The notes: generated by a model from the sequence alone, not told the origin. Positions 1-10,905 are shown, counted from the stretch's first letter. The stretch is DNA of 64,000 nt from Hybos culiciformis (GCA_964007475.1 CAXFZM010000011.1:19842-83841), one strand, 5' to 3'. Made by a program: numbers and translations.

Positions 1-1
1 T

Positions 2-472
2 TCGAACAATGTACTTATGGTATCGGCTATGAACCAAAATTTTAAATCGGTCGACGAAATTATTGAAAAATATGAATCAGTACAAATAGAAAAAGAGAAA
101 AATGTTTTACATTACAGAACAAACGGAAATAACAGAAATGGTAAACCTCGTAATTTTATGCAGAATAATTCCAATAGGAATTTTTCTGGAAATAAAAATA
201 ATAATAATTATAACAACCGAAACAATAATTTTAATAATCAAAATCGAAATTACCAAAATAATGGGTTTAACGGAAACAGGGGATATTCAAACAATAATGG
301 TAACAATTATAACAGGAATAATAATAATAATAACAATAACCGAAACAATTTTCGAAGAAATAATGTACGCATGATAACCCAAGGTGAGTCGGAGGGAAAC
401 GACAACCGGGCGATCCCAAACAACCGCGGGAACTACAACCGCCCACAGGCAGAAAACTCGGATCAGGAGTAA
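2..472 (+). CDS. Gag C-terminal part, 412/mdg1-like retrotransposon (truncated by window edge)
   Basis: The frame is open from the first bases of the window to a TAA at 470-472, so this is the end of a longer Gag. The visible part is dominated by asparagine, arginine and glycine (runs of NNN with RNN and NRG motifs). This suits a nucleic-acid-binding nucleocapsid tail, although no CCHC zinc knuckle is present. It overlaps the downstream pol frame from 388 to 472, and a slippery heptamer lies in that overlap. Gag would form the cytoplasmic particle in which reverse transcription occurs. The assignment rests mostly on position directly before a protease-RT frame; the low-complexity tail alone would not identify it. 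Confidence 0.75.
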   Translation, partial: SNNVLMVSAMNQNFKSVDEIIEKYESVQIEKEKNVLHYRTNGNNRNGKPRNFMQNNSNRNFSGNKNNNNYNNRNNNFNNQNRNYQNNGFNGNRGYSNNNGNNYNRNNNNNNNNRNNFRRNNVRMITQGESEGNDNRAIPNNRGNYNRPQAENSDQE

Positions 473-2162
473 AAATTCTTAATTTTAATTTATGTTACGC
501 AAATTTTATACAATTAGAGACGGAATTTAACGGTAACTTAACTTTTTTAATTGATACAGGCGCGGAAATATCCGTATTAAAGACAAAATTTATAGATAAT
601 AATTATGATAATATAAACATAAATAACTTAACAAAAATATCGGGCGTAACTGAGGGAAATATAACAACGTTAGGAACAGTTTACTTAAAATTTTTTATTG
701 ATGATATAAATTTGGCTAAAACGATACATATAGTACCTAATGAGTTTCCAGTCGAAACTGATGGAATTTTAGGTCTTGATTTCCTGAAAAAATTTAAAGC
801 TATAATAGACTACGATAATTTTAATATAACACTAAATTGTAAGAATCAAACTTTAAATATACCTATTGAAAACAACAATAAAGAAAATATTACATTACCA
901 CCAAGATCAGAAGTATATCGTTTATTACCGCTTAAATTAAACGAAGAGTCAGTAATACTTAATTCAGAAATTGTAGAAGGAGTTTTTGTAGCATCCTGTA
1001 TAACACCAAAAAACAAACCTATTGCAAAATTTTTGAATACTACAAACAAAACAATAATATTAAAAAACCCAAAACTTAACATCCAACCCTTATCTAATTA
1101 TAATGTTTACAACGAAAAAAAAAACATATCTAAAATTTTTACCATGACAAACAAAAAGAATGCAAATTCATCATCAGGTATTAGAAAAGAAAAAATTTGG
1201 AAAGAAATAGCAAAAAGTAATTCTATAAATGAAGCGAATATTGAAAAAGAACTTAAAAATTTAATATACGACTATGATAATTGTTTTGCGTTAGATGAAG
1301 AAAAACTTACTTGCAATAATTTTTATGAACAAAAATTGCGACTAAGCGACGAAAATCCAGTATTTGTTAAAAACTATAGGGTACCATATTCTCAAAAAGA
1401 TGAGATAAAGAGACAGATAGAAAAATTGAAAAGTGATAAAATTATAGAACCATCTATATCGGAATACTCAAATCCAATTTTTTTAGTTCCGAAAAAGTCA
1501 TTACCGGGTTCAAATGAGAAAAGATGGAGATTAGTGGTAGACTTTAGGGCACTTAATAAAAAATTAGTAGGCGATGTTCATCCAATTCCCAGAATTGATG
1601 ATATTTTAGATCAGTTAGGAAGAGCCAAATGGTTCTCAGTGTTAGATCTACAGCAAGGATTTCACCAAATCGAACTCGAAAAACAGTCGCGAGACTATAC
1701 TAGTTTTTCTACAGATTCAGGAACATATCGGTTTACAAGACTACCATTCGGACTCAAAATAGCTCCAAATTCATTCGCTAGGATGATGTCCTTAGCATTT
1801 GCAGGCTTAACGCCAGAAAAAGCATTTCTGTACATGGACGATCTTATAGTAATAGGTTGTTCCATTAAACACCATATAGCAAATTTAGAGGCAATATTCA
1901 AAGCATGTGTTAAATACAATCTTAAGCTAAATCCAAAGAAATGTACATTTTTCAAAGAAGAAGTAACATACTTAGGGCATAATTGCACCTCGAAAGGAAT
2001 AAAAATAGATTCTTCAAAGTTGGACTCAATTAAAAATTACCCAGTACCAAAAAGCGCAGACGCGACTAAACGTTTTGTAGCTTTTGCAAATTATTACAGA
2101 CGGTTCATTAAAAACTTTTCGCAGATCTCTCACCCGTTGAATAAATTAACAAGAAAAAATAT
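388..2162 (+). CDS. pol: Pol, N-terminal half (protease and reverse transcriptase), 412/mdg1-like
   Basis: This frame opens after a stop at 385-387 and would be entered by -1 frameshifting from gag. The aspartic protease signature LIDTGAEISVL lies near 547-580. Reverse transcriptase follows, with WRLVVDFRALNKK near 1525, FSVLDLQQGFHQ near 1633, RLPFGLK near 1738 and the catalytic YMDD at 1831-1842. The text around NYYRRFIKNF and the AFLYMDDLIVIG block resemble the 412/mdg1 lineage. The frame is cut at 2162, after an AATAT target site, by a nested Mag-like element. It resumes in the same frame at 6705; with the insertion and one AATAT copy ignored, the two halves give about 1270 codons without a stop. 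This suggests it was intact until the recent insertion. Confidence 0.9.
394..400 (+). promoter_or_regulatory. Programmed -1 frameshift heptamer GGGAAAC
   Basis: The heptamer reads G GGA AAC in the gag frame, the canonical X XXY YYZ pattern. It lies inside the only stretch (388-472) where gag and pol frames are both open, and pol lies in the -1 frame. A GGG...CCC pairing (about 407-417) lies downstream and could contribute to a stimulatory structure. The same heptamer is used in some vertebrate retroviruses. Its use here is inferred. Confidence 0.75.
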
Positions 2163-2448
2163 TGTATTATTCTATATAAATGAAACATCTGCGTTCTGAT
2201 TGACAACTGAACTTTATTTTATTTCATGTTAAGTTTTTATTCTTAAATTACTATACAAATGATTTCATATACATTATTAAAATTAACGGAATAGAATATT
2301 TTAGAATTCAATATATGTGATGCATATATATATAATATTAATTCTCAATTAGATAATATGTAGTATATAAAGATACGATATAAAAATTTCTCTTAAAAAG
2401 GAGAGTCATAAATTTCATTATTATATATTTAAGATTAAATATACTACA
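2163..2448 (-). repeat. 3' LTR of the Mag-like element
   Basis: 286-bp direct repeat of the 5' LTR at 6414-6699. It is preceded on the sense (minus) strand by a polypurine tract and flanked by the AATAT target duplication at 2158-2162. Confidence 0.95.
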
Positions 2449-2472
2449 TCTTCCTTCTTTTTTTTTTTTTTT
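2449..2472 (-). other. Polypurine tract of the Mag-like element
   Basis: On the minus strand this is an A-run followed by GAAGGAAGA, abutting the TGTAGTATA start of the 3' LTR. This is the expected place of the plus-strand primer. Confidence 0.8.
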
Positions 2473-2596
2473 GTTTGAAAATCATATAACTTTTGCTTAA
2501 TAAAAAATTCAATAATAAATTCGATGATTTTAAAAGAAAACAATGAAAATTAATTTAACTACAATTTATTACGTGGGTGAAACATTTTCATAATGT

Positions 2597-3110
2597 TTAC
2601 GACTCGATAAAATGTCTCAAAACTCTTGCATTTCTTCTTACAATATTTCCGTTCTCAAATTGAATCCAATATGAACGTGGAGTTCCATGTTTCTTGACAA
2701 TTTTTACTTTTTCCCATTTTTTCCCTTCCTGAAGCCAAGCAAGACAACCTACTTCAAAATCTTTTCTTTTCTTTGCGGATCGATCATAATACATTTTATT
2801 TCGCTCAGAATTTTTAATTAAAGCGGGCTTAACATTAGGAAACATTTGTAATCGCGATTCAGAGAATTTTTCGGGTAAAATTGAGCGTGTTTTTCTTCCA
2901 AATAGTAATTGTGCCGGAGATGTTTCACTTCCTTTTATAGGCGTGTTTCTATACTCTAATAAAATTGACCAAATTTCTGTTTTACTCTCTTGAGATTTTT
3001 TGATTAAGTTTTTTGCGATGTCGACATATTTTTCTGATAACCCATTTGATTGCGGGTAATGGGGACTTGAAGTTATAATTTGAATATCGTAATTTTCACA
3101 GAAATTTTGA
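2597..3110 (-). pseudogene. Integrase C-terminal part of the Mag-like element, out of frame after a deletion
   Basis: This minus-strand frame is open from about 3110 to a stop at 2597. It reads TSSPHYPQSNGLSEKY near 3030, which holds the third catalytic residue (Glu). A C-terminal domain follows, with CLAWLQEGKKWEKV. The stretch of integrase carrying the second catalytic Asp is missing between the previous frame and this one, roughly 40-50 residues by comparison with the family. The junction sits in TTTTCAAAATTTC, which fits both the end of one part and the start of the other, suggesting a microhomology-mediated deletion. Confidence 0.85.
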
Positions 3111-6100
3111 AAAATAGTCTACGACAATTAAATATGATTTCCCACTTAATTCCATGATATCCATACCCAGCTTAAAGTATGGCACGTCAGGGACGTCGTG
3201 TTGAATTAAGGGATCTTTAATGTTCGACTTACGAAATTTTTGGCAGATATTACATTTTGATATCAGATTTTCAATTTCTTCATTTATTCCTGGCCAAAAT
3301 ATAGTACTTTTAGCTCGCGATTTGGTTTTTTCTATTCCCATATGTGATTCGTGAATTTTTTCAAGCATATTTTTTCTCATGGATTGTGGAACTAAAATTC
3401 TGTTTCTAAAAAAAATTAAGTCCTCGTCTAGACTTAAATCAGTTTGAAATTTCCAAAAATATTTTAAATTTTCCTCTAGGCAATTTTTATTTTGAGGCCA
3501 TCCAGACTGCAGAACAGTCACTAATTTATTTAAAATAGGGTCTTTTTTAGTCTCAATTTTAAATTTTTGTTTTTGAATATCGCTTACGTTTATAGTGTGA
3601 ACTACTTCAGAAAGGTCTTTAATTTCCGGTTTTGATTCTGTAAAGATAAAATTTCTTGAAAGCAAATCAGCTATAAACATTTCTTTTCCAGAGACGTATT
3701 TCAGAGTTAACTTATATTTCAATAAACGTATTTTCATTCTTTGAAGCCTAGGATTTATTATATCTCCTATTTCCTTGGCCATAATACCGAGAAGGGGTTT
3801 GTGATCTGTTAAAATTAAAACGTCACGGCCATAGATATATTGATGAAATTTACTACAAGCGAAAACAATCGCTAAAAGCTCTTTCTCTATTTGAGCATAT
3901 TTTATTTCCGTAGGGGAGAGACTTCTTGACGCAAAAGAAACTGGCTTGCCGTCTTGCATTAAACAACAACCTAGACCTGATTTTGAAGCATCTCCTTGAA
4001 TGACGATGAGTTTATTTGTATCGAAAGGCTGTAATGTAGGAGCATTGGAAATTTTTTCTTTAATTGCTTGAAGGCAAGACTCATGCTGAGCTAACCATAA
4101 AAAGCTCACGTTTTTTTTTAAAAGGTTTCTTAAAGGCTCTGAAATTTCAGATAAAGAAGGGATAAATTCTCTCATGTAATTTATCATACCTAGCAGGCAT
4201 TGCAGTTCTTTTTTGTCACAAGGGGCTTTAAGCTGTTCGATCGCTTTTGTTCTGTCGGGATCAATATCAATGCCATTTGACGAAATTATATGACCGAGAT
4301 AGTGGGCCTTTTGTACCCTATACTGAATTTTATTAATATTAAATTTGACGTTTCTTTCGATAGCTCTTTCCATTACTTTTTTTAAATTTTCGTCATGCTC
4401 TTCAATCGTTTCACCTCCAACTAAAATATCGTCGACATAAAGAACCGTGCTTTTTAAATCACTAAAATTTTTCTCATTTAGTTTTTGAAACATTTCGCCA
4501 GCAGTTTTTATTCCGAAAGGCAAACGACAGAATTTGTAAAGGCCAAATGGAGTTGAAAACGTGCAAAGTTTTGAAGAATTTTCATCTAATTTCACCTGAT
4601 AATAGCCTTGGGATAAATCTAAAATTGTGAAAAATTTAAATTTACAAATCTTTGCTGCTATTTCTTGAAACGAAGGTATAATATGAGGTTCATCTATGAT
4701 AGCTTCATTAAGATATTTAGGGTCTAGACATATTCTTAACGTCTTATCTTTTTTTTCTACTATCACTAAATTGGAAACCCACTCAGACGGTTCGTCAACT
4801 TCTTTAATTATACCTTTTTTGCACATATTATTTAATGCATTTTTTACTGCTTCCATAATAGAAATGGGTATTCTTCGCGGGGGTCTAATTACTGGTTTCG
4901 CATCTTTTTTTAGCGTAATTTTCGCCTCACATTTAAATTCACCCAAACCGTCAAAAACTTTATCATATTTTTTTAAAAAAAATTCAAAATTATTTTTCTT
5001 TTCATTTTCAGAACTCAGGCAATTAATTCTCTGTACTAAATTTAATTCAACGCACGCTTTAAGTCCTAAAATCGGAGTTGATTCAGATTCAACCACCACA
5101 AAATTTTGCAACGACGAAATATTATTTGCTACACAATTCAATTTTACAGTTCCTATATTTTTTATTCTTGAGCCTCCATATCCTTCTAGTTTTATTGGAT
5201 CTGATAATTTTTTATCATAATTCAATTTTGTAAACAATTTGAGAGGGATAATATTTACCTCGGCACCAGTATCTAATTTGAAATTAATTTTTTCACCACA
5301 TATTTCAATGTTTTCAATCCAAGCGGATTTTTCACTTAATTTAAAACCAGATACGGTGTCGATGTAAAACACATCATTATTTTCAGAATTGCAAGAAACT
5401 TGATTAACCTTTTTAGTTTTGCAAACTTTTGCAAAATGGTTTAACTTACTGCACTTAGAGCATTTTAGTCCGTATGCTGGGCATTTTCCTTTTTCATGGT
5501 TACGACCACAATATCTGCACTCATTTTTTTCATTGTTTTCTTTTTGACCACTTGAATTTTTACTACTATTTTCCCTAAAATTATAATTTTTAGAAATTTC
5601 ATTAGAATCTTTATTTTTATTATTATTAAATTTTTTATTTGAATTTTGGTTTTTTGTTACCACATTAGCACTAAATAAATGAGAGCTTTTTTGTTGCTTT
5701 TGTAAATTTTCTGTTTGCGTCTTGGAAACTTCCCAACATCGTGCTAATTCAATCGCTTTCTCTACATTCAAATTTTCTGTTTCAAGCATTTTCTTCTGAA
5801 GTGATTTGTCTTCAATACCAATGACTAACCTGTCACGCAACATTCTTTTTTCTTCAGTGGCAAAACCGCAGGGCTTAATTAATTTTTTTAATTCCATTAA
5901 CCAGTTGTCAAAAGGTTCTTGAGGTTTTTGATTACGATTGTTAAAAACAAAACTGGCGTAAACCTCATTCTTTTTAGGCTTACAAAAATCCTCAAATGCG
6001 GCCATTACGGGTTTATATTTTTTACGGTCATCTTCCGTAATATCAAAAGTTTGGAAGAGCTCCATAGCTTCTCCACCAATTGCATTTAATAAAATTGCTG

Positions 6101-6320
6101 CTTGAACATTATCCGTTTTTGAGCCCAACTCAGCAGCCACATAAAAATTTTCAAAATTGAGCTTAAATGCTCTCCAATTTTCTGCTACATCACCATCTAA
6201 GTTCAAAGGTTCAACTTTTCTTAAAAAATCCATGCTACAAGTTTTGACAATTATTTGTTTTGGGGGGCGTCCAGGTCCAGCTTTTTTAATGATTTTAGTT
6301 CTTTCTTTTGTAATTCCCAT
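3096..6320 (-). CDS. gag-pol: Gag-Pol polyprotein, Mag-like, truncated in integrase
   Basis: 1074 codons starting at ATG 6320. The N-terminus has a basic GPGRPPK stretch that resembles an AT-hook. A Gag capsid-like region follows, then two zinc knuckles (CRYCGRNHEKGKC and CSKCSKLNHFAKVC) at about residues 268-301. Protease has KLDTGAEVNIIP near residue 350. Reverse transcriptase has FTILDLSQGYYQVKL, RLPFGIKTAGEMF and the catalytic YVDD near residue 628. RNase H has GDASKSGLG near residue 775 and TDHKPLLGIM. The integrase zinc domain (HESHMG...CNICQ) and the first catalytic Asp (GMDIMEL) are present, but the frame stops just after VVDYFSKFL. The rest of integrase lies in another frame downstream. 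One fused frame with no frameshift is usual for Mag-type elements. Confidence 0.92.
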   Translation of the reverse strand: MGITKERTKIIKKAGPGRPPKQIIVKTCSMDFLRKVEPLNLDGDVAENWRAFKLNFENFYVAAELGSKTDNVQAAILLNAIGGEAMELFQTFDITEDDRKKYKPVMAAFEDFCKPKKNEVYASFVFNNRNQKPQEPFDNWLMELKKLIKPCGFATEEKRMLRDRLVIGIEDKSLQKKMLETENLNVEKAIELARCWEVSKTQTENLQKQQKSSHLFSANVVTKNQNSNKKFNNNKNKDSNEISKNYNFRENSSKNSSGQKENNEKNECRYCGRNHEKGKCPAYGLKCSKCSKLNHFAKVCKTKKVNQVSCNSENNDVFYIDTVSGFKLSEKSAWIENIEICGEKINFKLDTGAEVNIIPLKLFTKLNYDKKLSDPIKLEGYGGSRIKNIGTVKLNCVANNISSLQNFVVVESESTPILGLKACVELNLVQRINCLSSENEKKNNFEFFLKKYDKVFDGLGEFKCEAKITLKKDAKPVIRPPRRIPISIMEAVKNALNNMCKKGIIKEVDEPSEWVSNLVIVEKKDKTLRICLDPKYLNEAIIDEPHIIPSFQEIAAKICKFKFFTILDLSQGYYQVKLDENSSKLCTFSTPFGLYKFCRLPFGIKTAGEMFQKLNEKNFSDLKSTVLYVDDILVGGETIEEHDENLKKVMERAIERNVKFNINKIQYRVQKAHYLGHIISSNGIDIDPDRTKAIEQLKAPCDKKELQCLLGMINYMREFIPSLSEISEPLRNLLKKNVSFLWLAQHESCLQAIKEKISNAPTLQPFDTNKLIVIQGDASKSGLGCCLMQDGKPVSFASRSLSPTEIKYAQIEKELLAIVFACSKFHQYIYGRDVLILTDHKPLLGIMAKEIGDIINPRLQRMKIRLLKYKLTLKYVSGKEMFIADLLSRNFIFTESKPEIKDLSEVVHTINVSDIQKQKFKIETKKDPILNKLVTVLQSGWPQNKNCLEENLKYFWKFQTDLSLDEDLIFFRNRILVPQSMRKNMLEKIHESHMGIEKTKSRAKSTIFWPGINEEIENLISKCNICQKFRKSNIKDPLIQHDVPDVPYFKLGMDIMELSGKSYLIVVDYFSKFL

Positions 6321-6395
6321 ACAATTTTCAATTGATCAAATTTGATACCTCCCAAATAAAATTTGATACCTTTTTTTTTTTATAATATTTAATTA

Positions 6396-6413
6396 ATCCT
6401 GTCCGCAGCGCCA
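6396..6413 (-). other. Primer-binding site of the Mag-like element
   Basis: On the minus strand the bases directly after the 5' LTR read TGGCGCTGCGGACAGGAT. They begin with the TGG that pairs with a tRNA CCA end. The priming tRNA was not determined. Confidence 0.8.
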
Positions 6414-6699
6414 TGTATTATTCTATATAAATGAAACATCTGCGTTCTGATTGACAACTGAACTTTATTTTATTTCATGTTAAGTTTTTATTCTTAAATT
6501 ACTATACAAATGATTTCATATACATTATTAAAATTAACGGAATAGAATATTTTAGAATTCAATATATGTGATGCATATATATATAATATTAATTCTCAAT
6601 TAGATAATATGTAGTATATAAAGATACGATATAAAAATTTCTCTTAAAAAGGAGAGTCATAAATTTCATTATTATATATTTAAGATTAAATATACTACA
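6414..6699 (-). repeat. 5' LTR of the Mag-like element
   Basis: 286 bp, identical by eye to 2163-2448. On the minus strand it runs TGTAGTATA...GAATAATACA with the TG...CA ends expected of LTRs. The sense strand contains TATATATA-type stretches that could serve as TATA boxes, and AATAAA-like poly(A) signals near the 3' end. Confidence 0.95.
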
Positions 6700-6704
6700 A
6701 ATAT

Positions 6705-8742
6705 ACCTTTTAGTTGGGATGAAAATTGTCAAAAGGCATTCGACAATCTGAAAAAAGAACTTATCAATCCACCAATTCTTCAATACCCTGATTTCGAAAA
6801 AGAATTTATAATAACTACAGATGGTTCAAAATATGGTTGTGGGGCAATATTAAGTCAGGAAAATAATAACTCAGATTTACCTATTTCATATGCATCTCGT
6901 TCATTTACTAAAGGAGAATGCAACAAGGCTACGATCGAACAAGAATTAATTGGTATTCATTTCGCGATTACTCACTTCAGACCTTATGTTTACGGCAGAA
7001 AATTTTTAGTTAAGACGGATCATCGTCCACTCGTATATTTATTTTCAATGAAAAATCCTTCATCAAGACTTACAAGAATTAGATTAGATTTAGAAGAGTA
7101 TAATTTTGAAATTATGCACATTAAGGGAAAAGATAATGTAGGAGCTGACGCATTATCAAGAATGAATATAGAAGATTTAAAAATGTTAAACGAAAATACT
7201 AATAAAATTTTTAAAATGAAAACTAGATCCATAACACAGAAATTACGGCAAAATGATAAAGAACCTTTACAATTAAAGAAAAATAAAAATATTATACTGA
7301 ACGAACAAGGTCGTTCAACTAAAAATAAAATGAAAAATAAAAACATTGATGGAATTCCATATGACATTAGAGTCTATGAAGCAATTAACAATGTTGAATT
7401 ATACAAAGTACCTTTTATTGTATTTAAAGTAAATAAAAGAAGACAGAATATTAAAATGATGATTTTTATAAAGAAACGATGCATCGAAAAAGAAATAAAA
7501 AATATATTTGATAAAAAAGGCATAATAATCTTAGAATTATTATTGGCCAATATTGAAAAATTATGTATACAAAATGAAATATATAAAATAAAGCTGTGCA
7601 CAAGCGACAATATATTTAATTTTATCACAAGGGATAATTTAAAAGAAAAAGGTTCTATACTTGAAAAAATTAAAATTGTACTTTACAAACCGCCGAAATT
7701 AATTACAGAAAATGACAAAAAATTTGAAATAATGAGGAAATACCATGAAGATCCTATTCTAGGAGGACATTCAGGCATACGTAGGACGCTATGTAAACTG
7801 AAAAGTCTGTTCCATTGGAATAATATTAAACAAGACGTAGTTAACTTTATAAAAAATTGCGAAAAATGTAAATTCGCAAAGCCAGGATTTAAAAATAAAA
7901 ATCCTTTAATTATAACACCAACACCTCAAACAAGTTTCGAAATAGTACAAATAGATACTATCGGTCCTTTACCTTTAACTGAACTAGGTAATCGATACGC
8001 AGTAACCATGCAATGTCAATTGACCAAATATATAGTTGTAGTACCTATTCCGGATAAAAGGGCTGTAACTATTGCAAAGGCAATATTTGAAGATCTTATA
8101 CTAGTTTACGGATCTATAAAAATAATAAAGACAGATGCAGGTACAGAATATATAAATTCCATTATTGAAGAACTTACAAAATTATTTGGTATAACCAAAA
8201 TAACATCAACACCTTATCATCATGAAAGTTTAGGCGCAATCGAACGAAATCATAGAGAATTAAATAATTACTTAAGACTTTATCTTAATGATACGCGATA
8301 TAACTGGGATGAATGGGTCAAAATATACGCATTTTGTTACAATACTACACCTAATACATATCATGACTATACACCATTTCAATTAGTTTTTGGGAAAAAT
8401 TTAGACTTTGAGAAATTACCAGAAAATACTAATTTAAACTACAACGTTGATAATTATGCAAGAGAAATAAGATATAGACTAGACTTAGCCAGAGAAAGAG
8501 CTAGGAAATTTTTAGAAATATCTAAGCAGGAAAGAAAATTCCACTATGACAAAAATACTAATTTTATAGATTTCAAAGAAGGTGAAAAAGTAAAAATTGT
8601 AAATTCAACCAGGCAAAAATTAGATAATTTTTATATCGGTCCTTTCATAGTAACAAAAATATTAAAAAATAACAACATAAAAGTAAAAAATGCAAATGGA
8701 AAAGAAAAAATTCTACACAGAAACTTAATACTTAAATATTAA
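6705..8742 (+). CDS. pol: Pol, C-terminal half (RNase H and integrase), 412/mdg1-like
   Basis: Continuation of the interrupted pol, directly after the second AATAT copy. RNase H begins near 6800 with TTDGSKYGCGAIL and later DHRPLVYLF. Integrase follows: an HHCC zinc-binding region (the histidines in YHEDPILGGHSG near 7741, cysteines in NCEKC near 7857), then a catalytic core with D at 7954, D at 8134 and E at 8242, giving the retroviral D,D35E spacing between the last two. The protein ends in a basic tail (GPFIVTKIL near 8641) of the kind seen at mdg1-type integrase C-termini. No chromodomain and no env follow. All catalytic residues are present, so inactivity of this copy is due to the insertion rather than point decay. 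Confidence 0.9.
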
Positions 8743-9144
8743 GAACAGATAAATAAAAATAATAGATTAATAGATGTAAGAATATAAATTTAAATTTTTT
8801 TTTTATCTTTAAACATTAAATTTCTTTTTACACTTTAAGTACTAACTAAAGAGTAAATTTTGTATTAAGATACTTATGGTAAACATATGTTAAAAATATT
8901 TAAAAAAAAAATATGTTAAAAATATTTACAAAAAAAAATATGTTAAAAATATTTACAAAAATCTTTTTACAAAAAAAAAAAAAAAAAAAAAAATAAAAAT
9001 AAAATAAAATAGAATAAGTTTAGTAAATAAGTTTTTTTTTTATGGTATCTCTTATTACATTACATATTATTATCAAACCAATTCAAGTTATATTCAAGAT
9101 AAAATTCTAACTTACTTCGAGTATGTCGTATACTCCATACTTTC
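8743..9144 (+). other. 3' noncoding region of the 412-like element, no env
   Basis: AT-rich stretch between the pol stop and the polypurine tract. It holds three tandem copies of an about 30-bp unit containing ATATGTTAAAAATATTTA (8884-8965) and long A and T runs. No env-like frame is present. Confidence 0.7.
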
Positions 9145-9156
9145 AAAGGGGGAAGG
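9145..9156 (+). other. Polypurine tract of the 412-like element
   Basis: AAAGGGGGAAGG directly before TGTACTGTGATC. This is the only G-rich purine run after pol and marks the 5' edge of the 3' LTR. Confidence 0.75.
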
Positions 9157-9241
9157 TGTACTGTGATCATAATTCGATCACAACTGTACTTCTTTATTTC
9201 CAAACCTAACCCACTTAACATTCTTAATTCAAACATACGAT
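9157..9241 (+). repeat. Start of the 3' LTR of the 412-like element, split by another LTR element
   Basis: Begins TGTACTGTGATC after the polypurine tract. It is interrupted after CGAT (9238-9241) by the element at 9242-12282 and resumes at 12287. The 3' edge of the LTR cannot be placed because the 5' LTR lies outside the window. Confidence 0.65.
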
Positions 9242-9945
9242 TGTAATGATATTATCATTACCAAAATTAAAATAAAACTAAATTGATAAAATTATTAAAA
9301 TCTTGTTGAACCCTAAAATAATATAGAATTAAGATTACGGTAAATTATAATAAATTTGATTGGGTGACCAATCACTAATTAATAAATAATAAAAATAATA
9401 ATTTGGTATGAATCTGATATTAGTAAATAATATTGTATATAAAAATTTATTATCATGTAGATAAATTGTATATAGAATTTAAGAATTTTAGTATATAAGA
9501 TTTTGTATAAATATGATAAGTTTTTAGAATAAAATCCAGATTGAAATTTGATCTCAAATAGAAATCTCATCTTTTATTAAACGGCTTCCCTGAGCTATAC
9601 AATACAGGTAAGATAGCTTTCCGAGCAATATAATACGGATAACAAGGCTTGGTAAGCCTATCAAATATACCAAGCTGTTCCAAGCTAAAAATGGAATATC
9701 CGGCTCTTAAGCCAAAACGAAAGCGCGTCCCGCTCTAATAGGACATACGGCTGAATACAGCCTAGACAATAGGATCTCCATAATGACATGCTAGTGGTCA
9801 TTATGGATTAGGGAATTCAATAGGCCTTAGATGTCTTGGACAACATAGATGTCCAACCCATGATCCATCATAAGATAAATAACCATAAAGAAGAAAGTCA
9901 ATAGAAACTTTCCATTAAATAAAAAAACAAATTTTTTCCTTTACA
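9242..9945 (+). repeat. 5' LTR of the non-coding LTR element
   Basis: 704 bp, TGTAATGATATTATC...CCTTTACA, near-identical to 11582-12282. The first bases contain a short palindrome (TAATGATATTATCATTA). Confidence 0.93.
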
Positions 9946-9963
9946 TGGCGATCCTGCAAACCG
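9946..9963 (+). other. Primer-binding site of the non-coding LTR element
   Basis: TGGCGATCCTGCAAACCG directly follows the left LTR. TGG pairs with a tRNA CCA end; the tRNA was not identified. Confidence 0.75.
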
Positions 9964-10824
9964 CAAATTATATAATACAGAACCAAAATAACCATAAATT
10001 TTAAAAGATGGAACAAAATGTTCAACAAAAATTTTAACCGCATAGAGAACACAAAAAATAAAAATTAAAAATTTTTTAAAATACGATATATTGTCAAAAA
10101 TAAATATTTTTTTTTCTATGAAATTATAAAAAAAAAAAGAAATGTATATTAAAAATAAAAGAAATTCACAAGAAAAATAATTATATATAAATATGAAATT
10201 TTACAAAAAAAAATTATATAAATGAAATTCACAAGAGATAATTATATATATATAAATATTAAATTTTAAAAAAAAAAAAATGTATATTTTTTTTACTATA
10301 TTATTATAAAAATAACAAATTTTTACAAAATAATTAGGTTATATAAATTTTACATGAAATATATAAATAAATTTTTAAATCAAAAAATTTTCAAAAAATT
10401 ATAAGAATGTTACTTAAGAACACCCTAAAAAATTTTAGAATTAACACAAATATAAAATTATATTACGAACATCCTATTAAATTTTTTTTCAATAGACAAA
10501 AAAAAAAAAAAACACTTGTCTATCAAATTCTTTTAACAAAAAAAAAAAAACTTTCTTCTTAAATACAAAAAGAAATTACTCATTATCTATCCATTATAAA
10601 AATTTTTAAATGATACGTCACAATAATATGACACATCAAATATTTTCACTTAGACAAAATTATTTAATATTACGATTGATTTGAAATTGCATATCCCTAA
10701 GAATAGTTTACACACAAAAAATTTTTTTTTCTCTGAGATCAGGAAACAAACATCACTGATCAAAATCAAATTTAAATGCCCACATTTATATCCAAATGTA
10801 TAAGTTAATCATCATTATCCAATA

Positions 10825-10905
10825 AAATTCATAATTGATACTGGAACAGATAAGTCTGTCACCAATGAACTATTTACGAAATTTATTGAAAATAAGAATG
10901 AATAA
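10825..10905 (+). pseudogene. Relic of a retroviral-type aspartic protease
   Basis: A 26-residue open stretch contains FIIDTGTDKSV, which matches the active-site pattern of Ty3/gypsy proteases (hydrophobic-DTG-A/T). It ends at a TAA and no further pol motifs are found. It suggests the non-coding element arose by deletion from a coding gypsy-type parent. The stretch is short, so chance resemblance is not excluded. Confidence 0.5.

Larger units (their letters stand above)
2163..6699 (-). mobile_element. Complete Mag-like Ty3/gypsy element nested in pol of the 412-like element
   Basis: Two 286-bp LTRs that look identical base for base (2163-2448 and 6414-6699) flank a single gag-pol frame on the minus strand. 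A 5-bp duplication AATAT lies at 2158-2162 and 6700-6704. On the minus strand the LTR begins TGTAGTATA and ends AATACA. A primer-binding site follows the 5' LTR immediately and a polypurine tract abuts the 3' LTR. The single fused Gag-Pol with two zinc knuckles and a protease DTGAE suits the Mag lineage. Identical LTRs imply recent insertion, but the integrase carries a deletion, so this copy could not integrate on its own. Confidence 0.95.

Noticed and set aside
9379..9570. 63-codon minus-strand frame, repeated exactly at 11719-11910
   Set aside because: It lies in the two LTR copies, which explains the identity; no protein feature.
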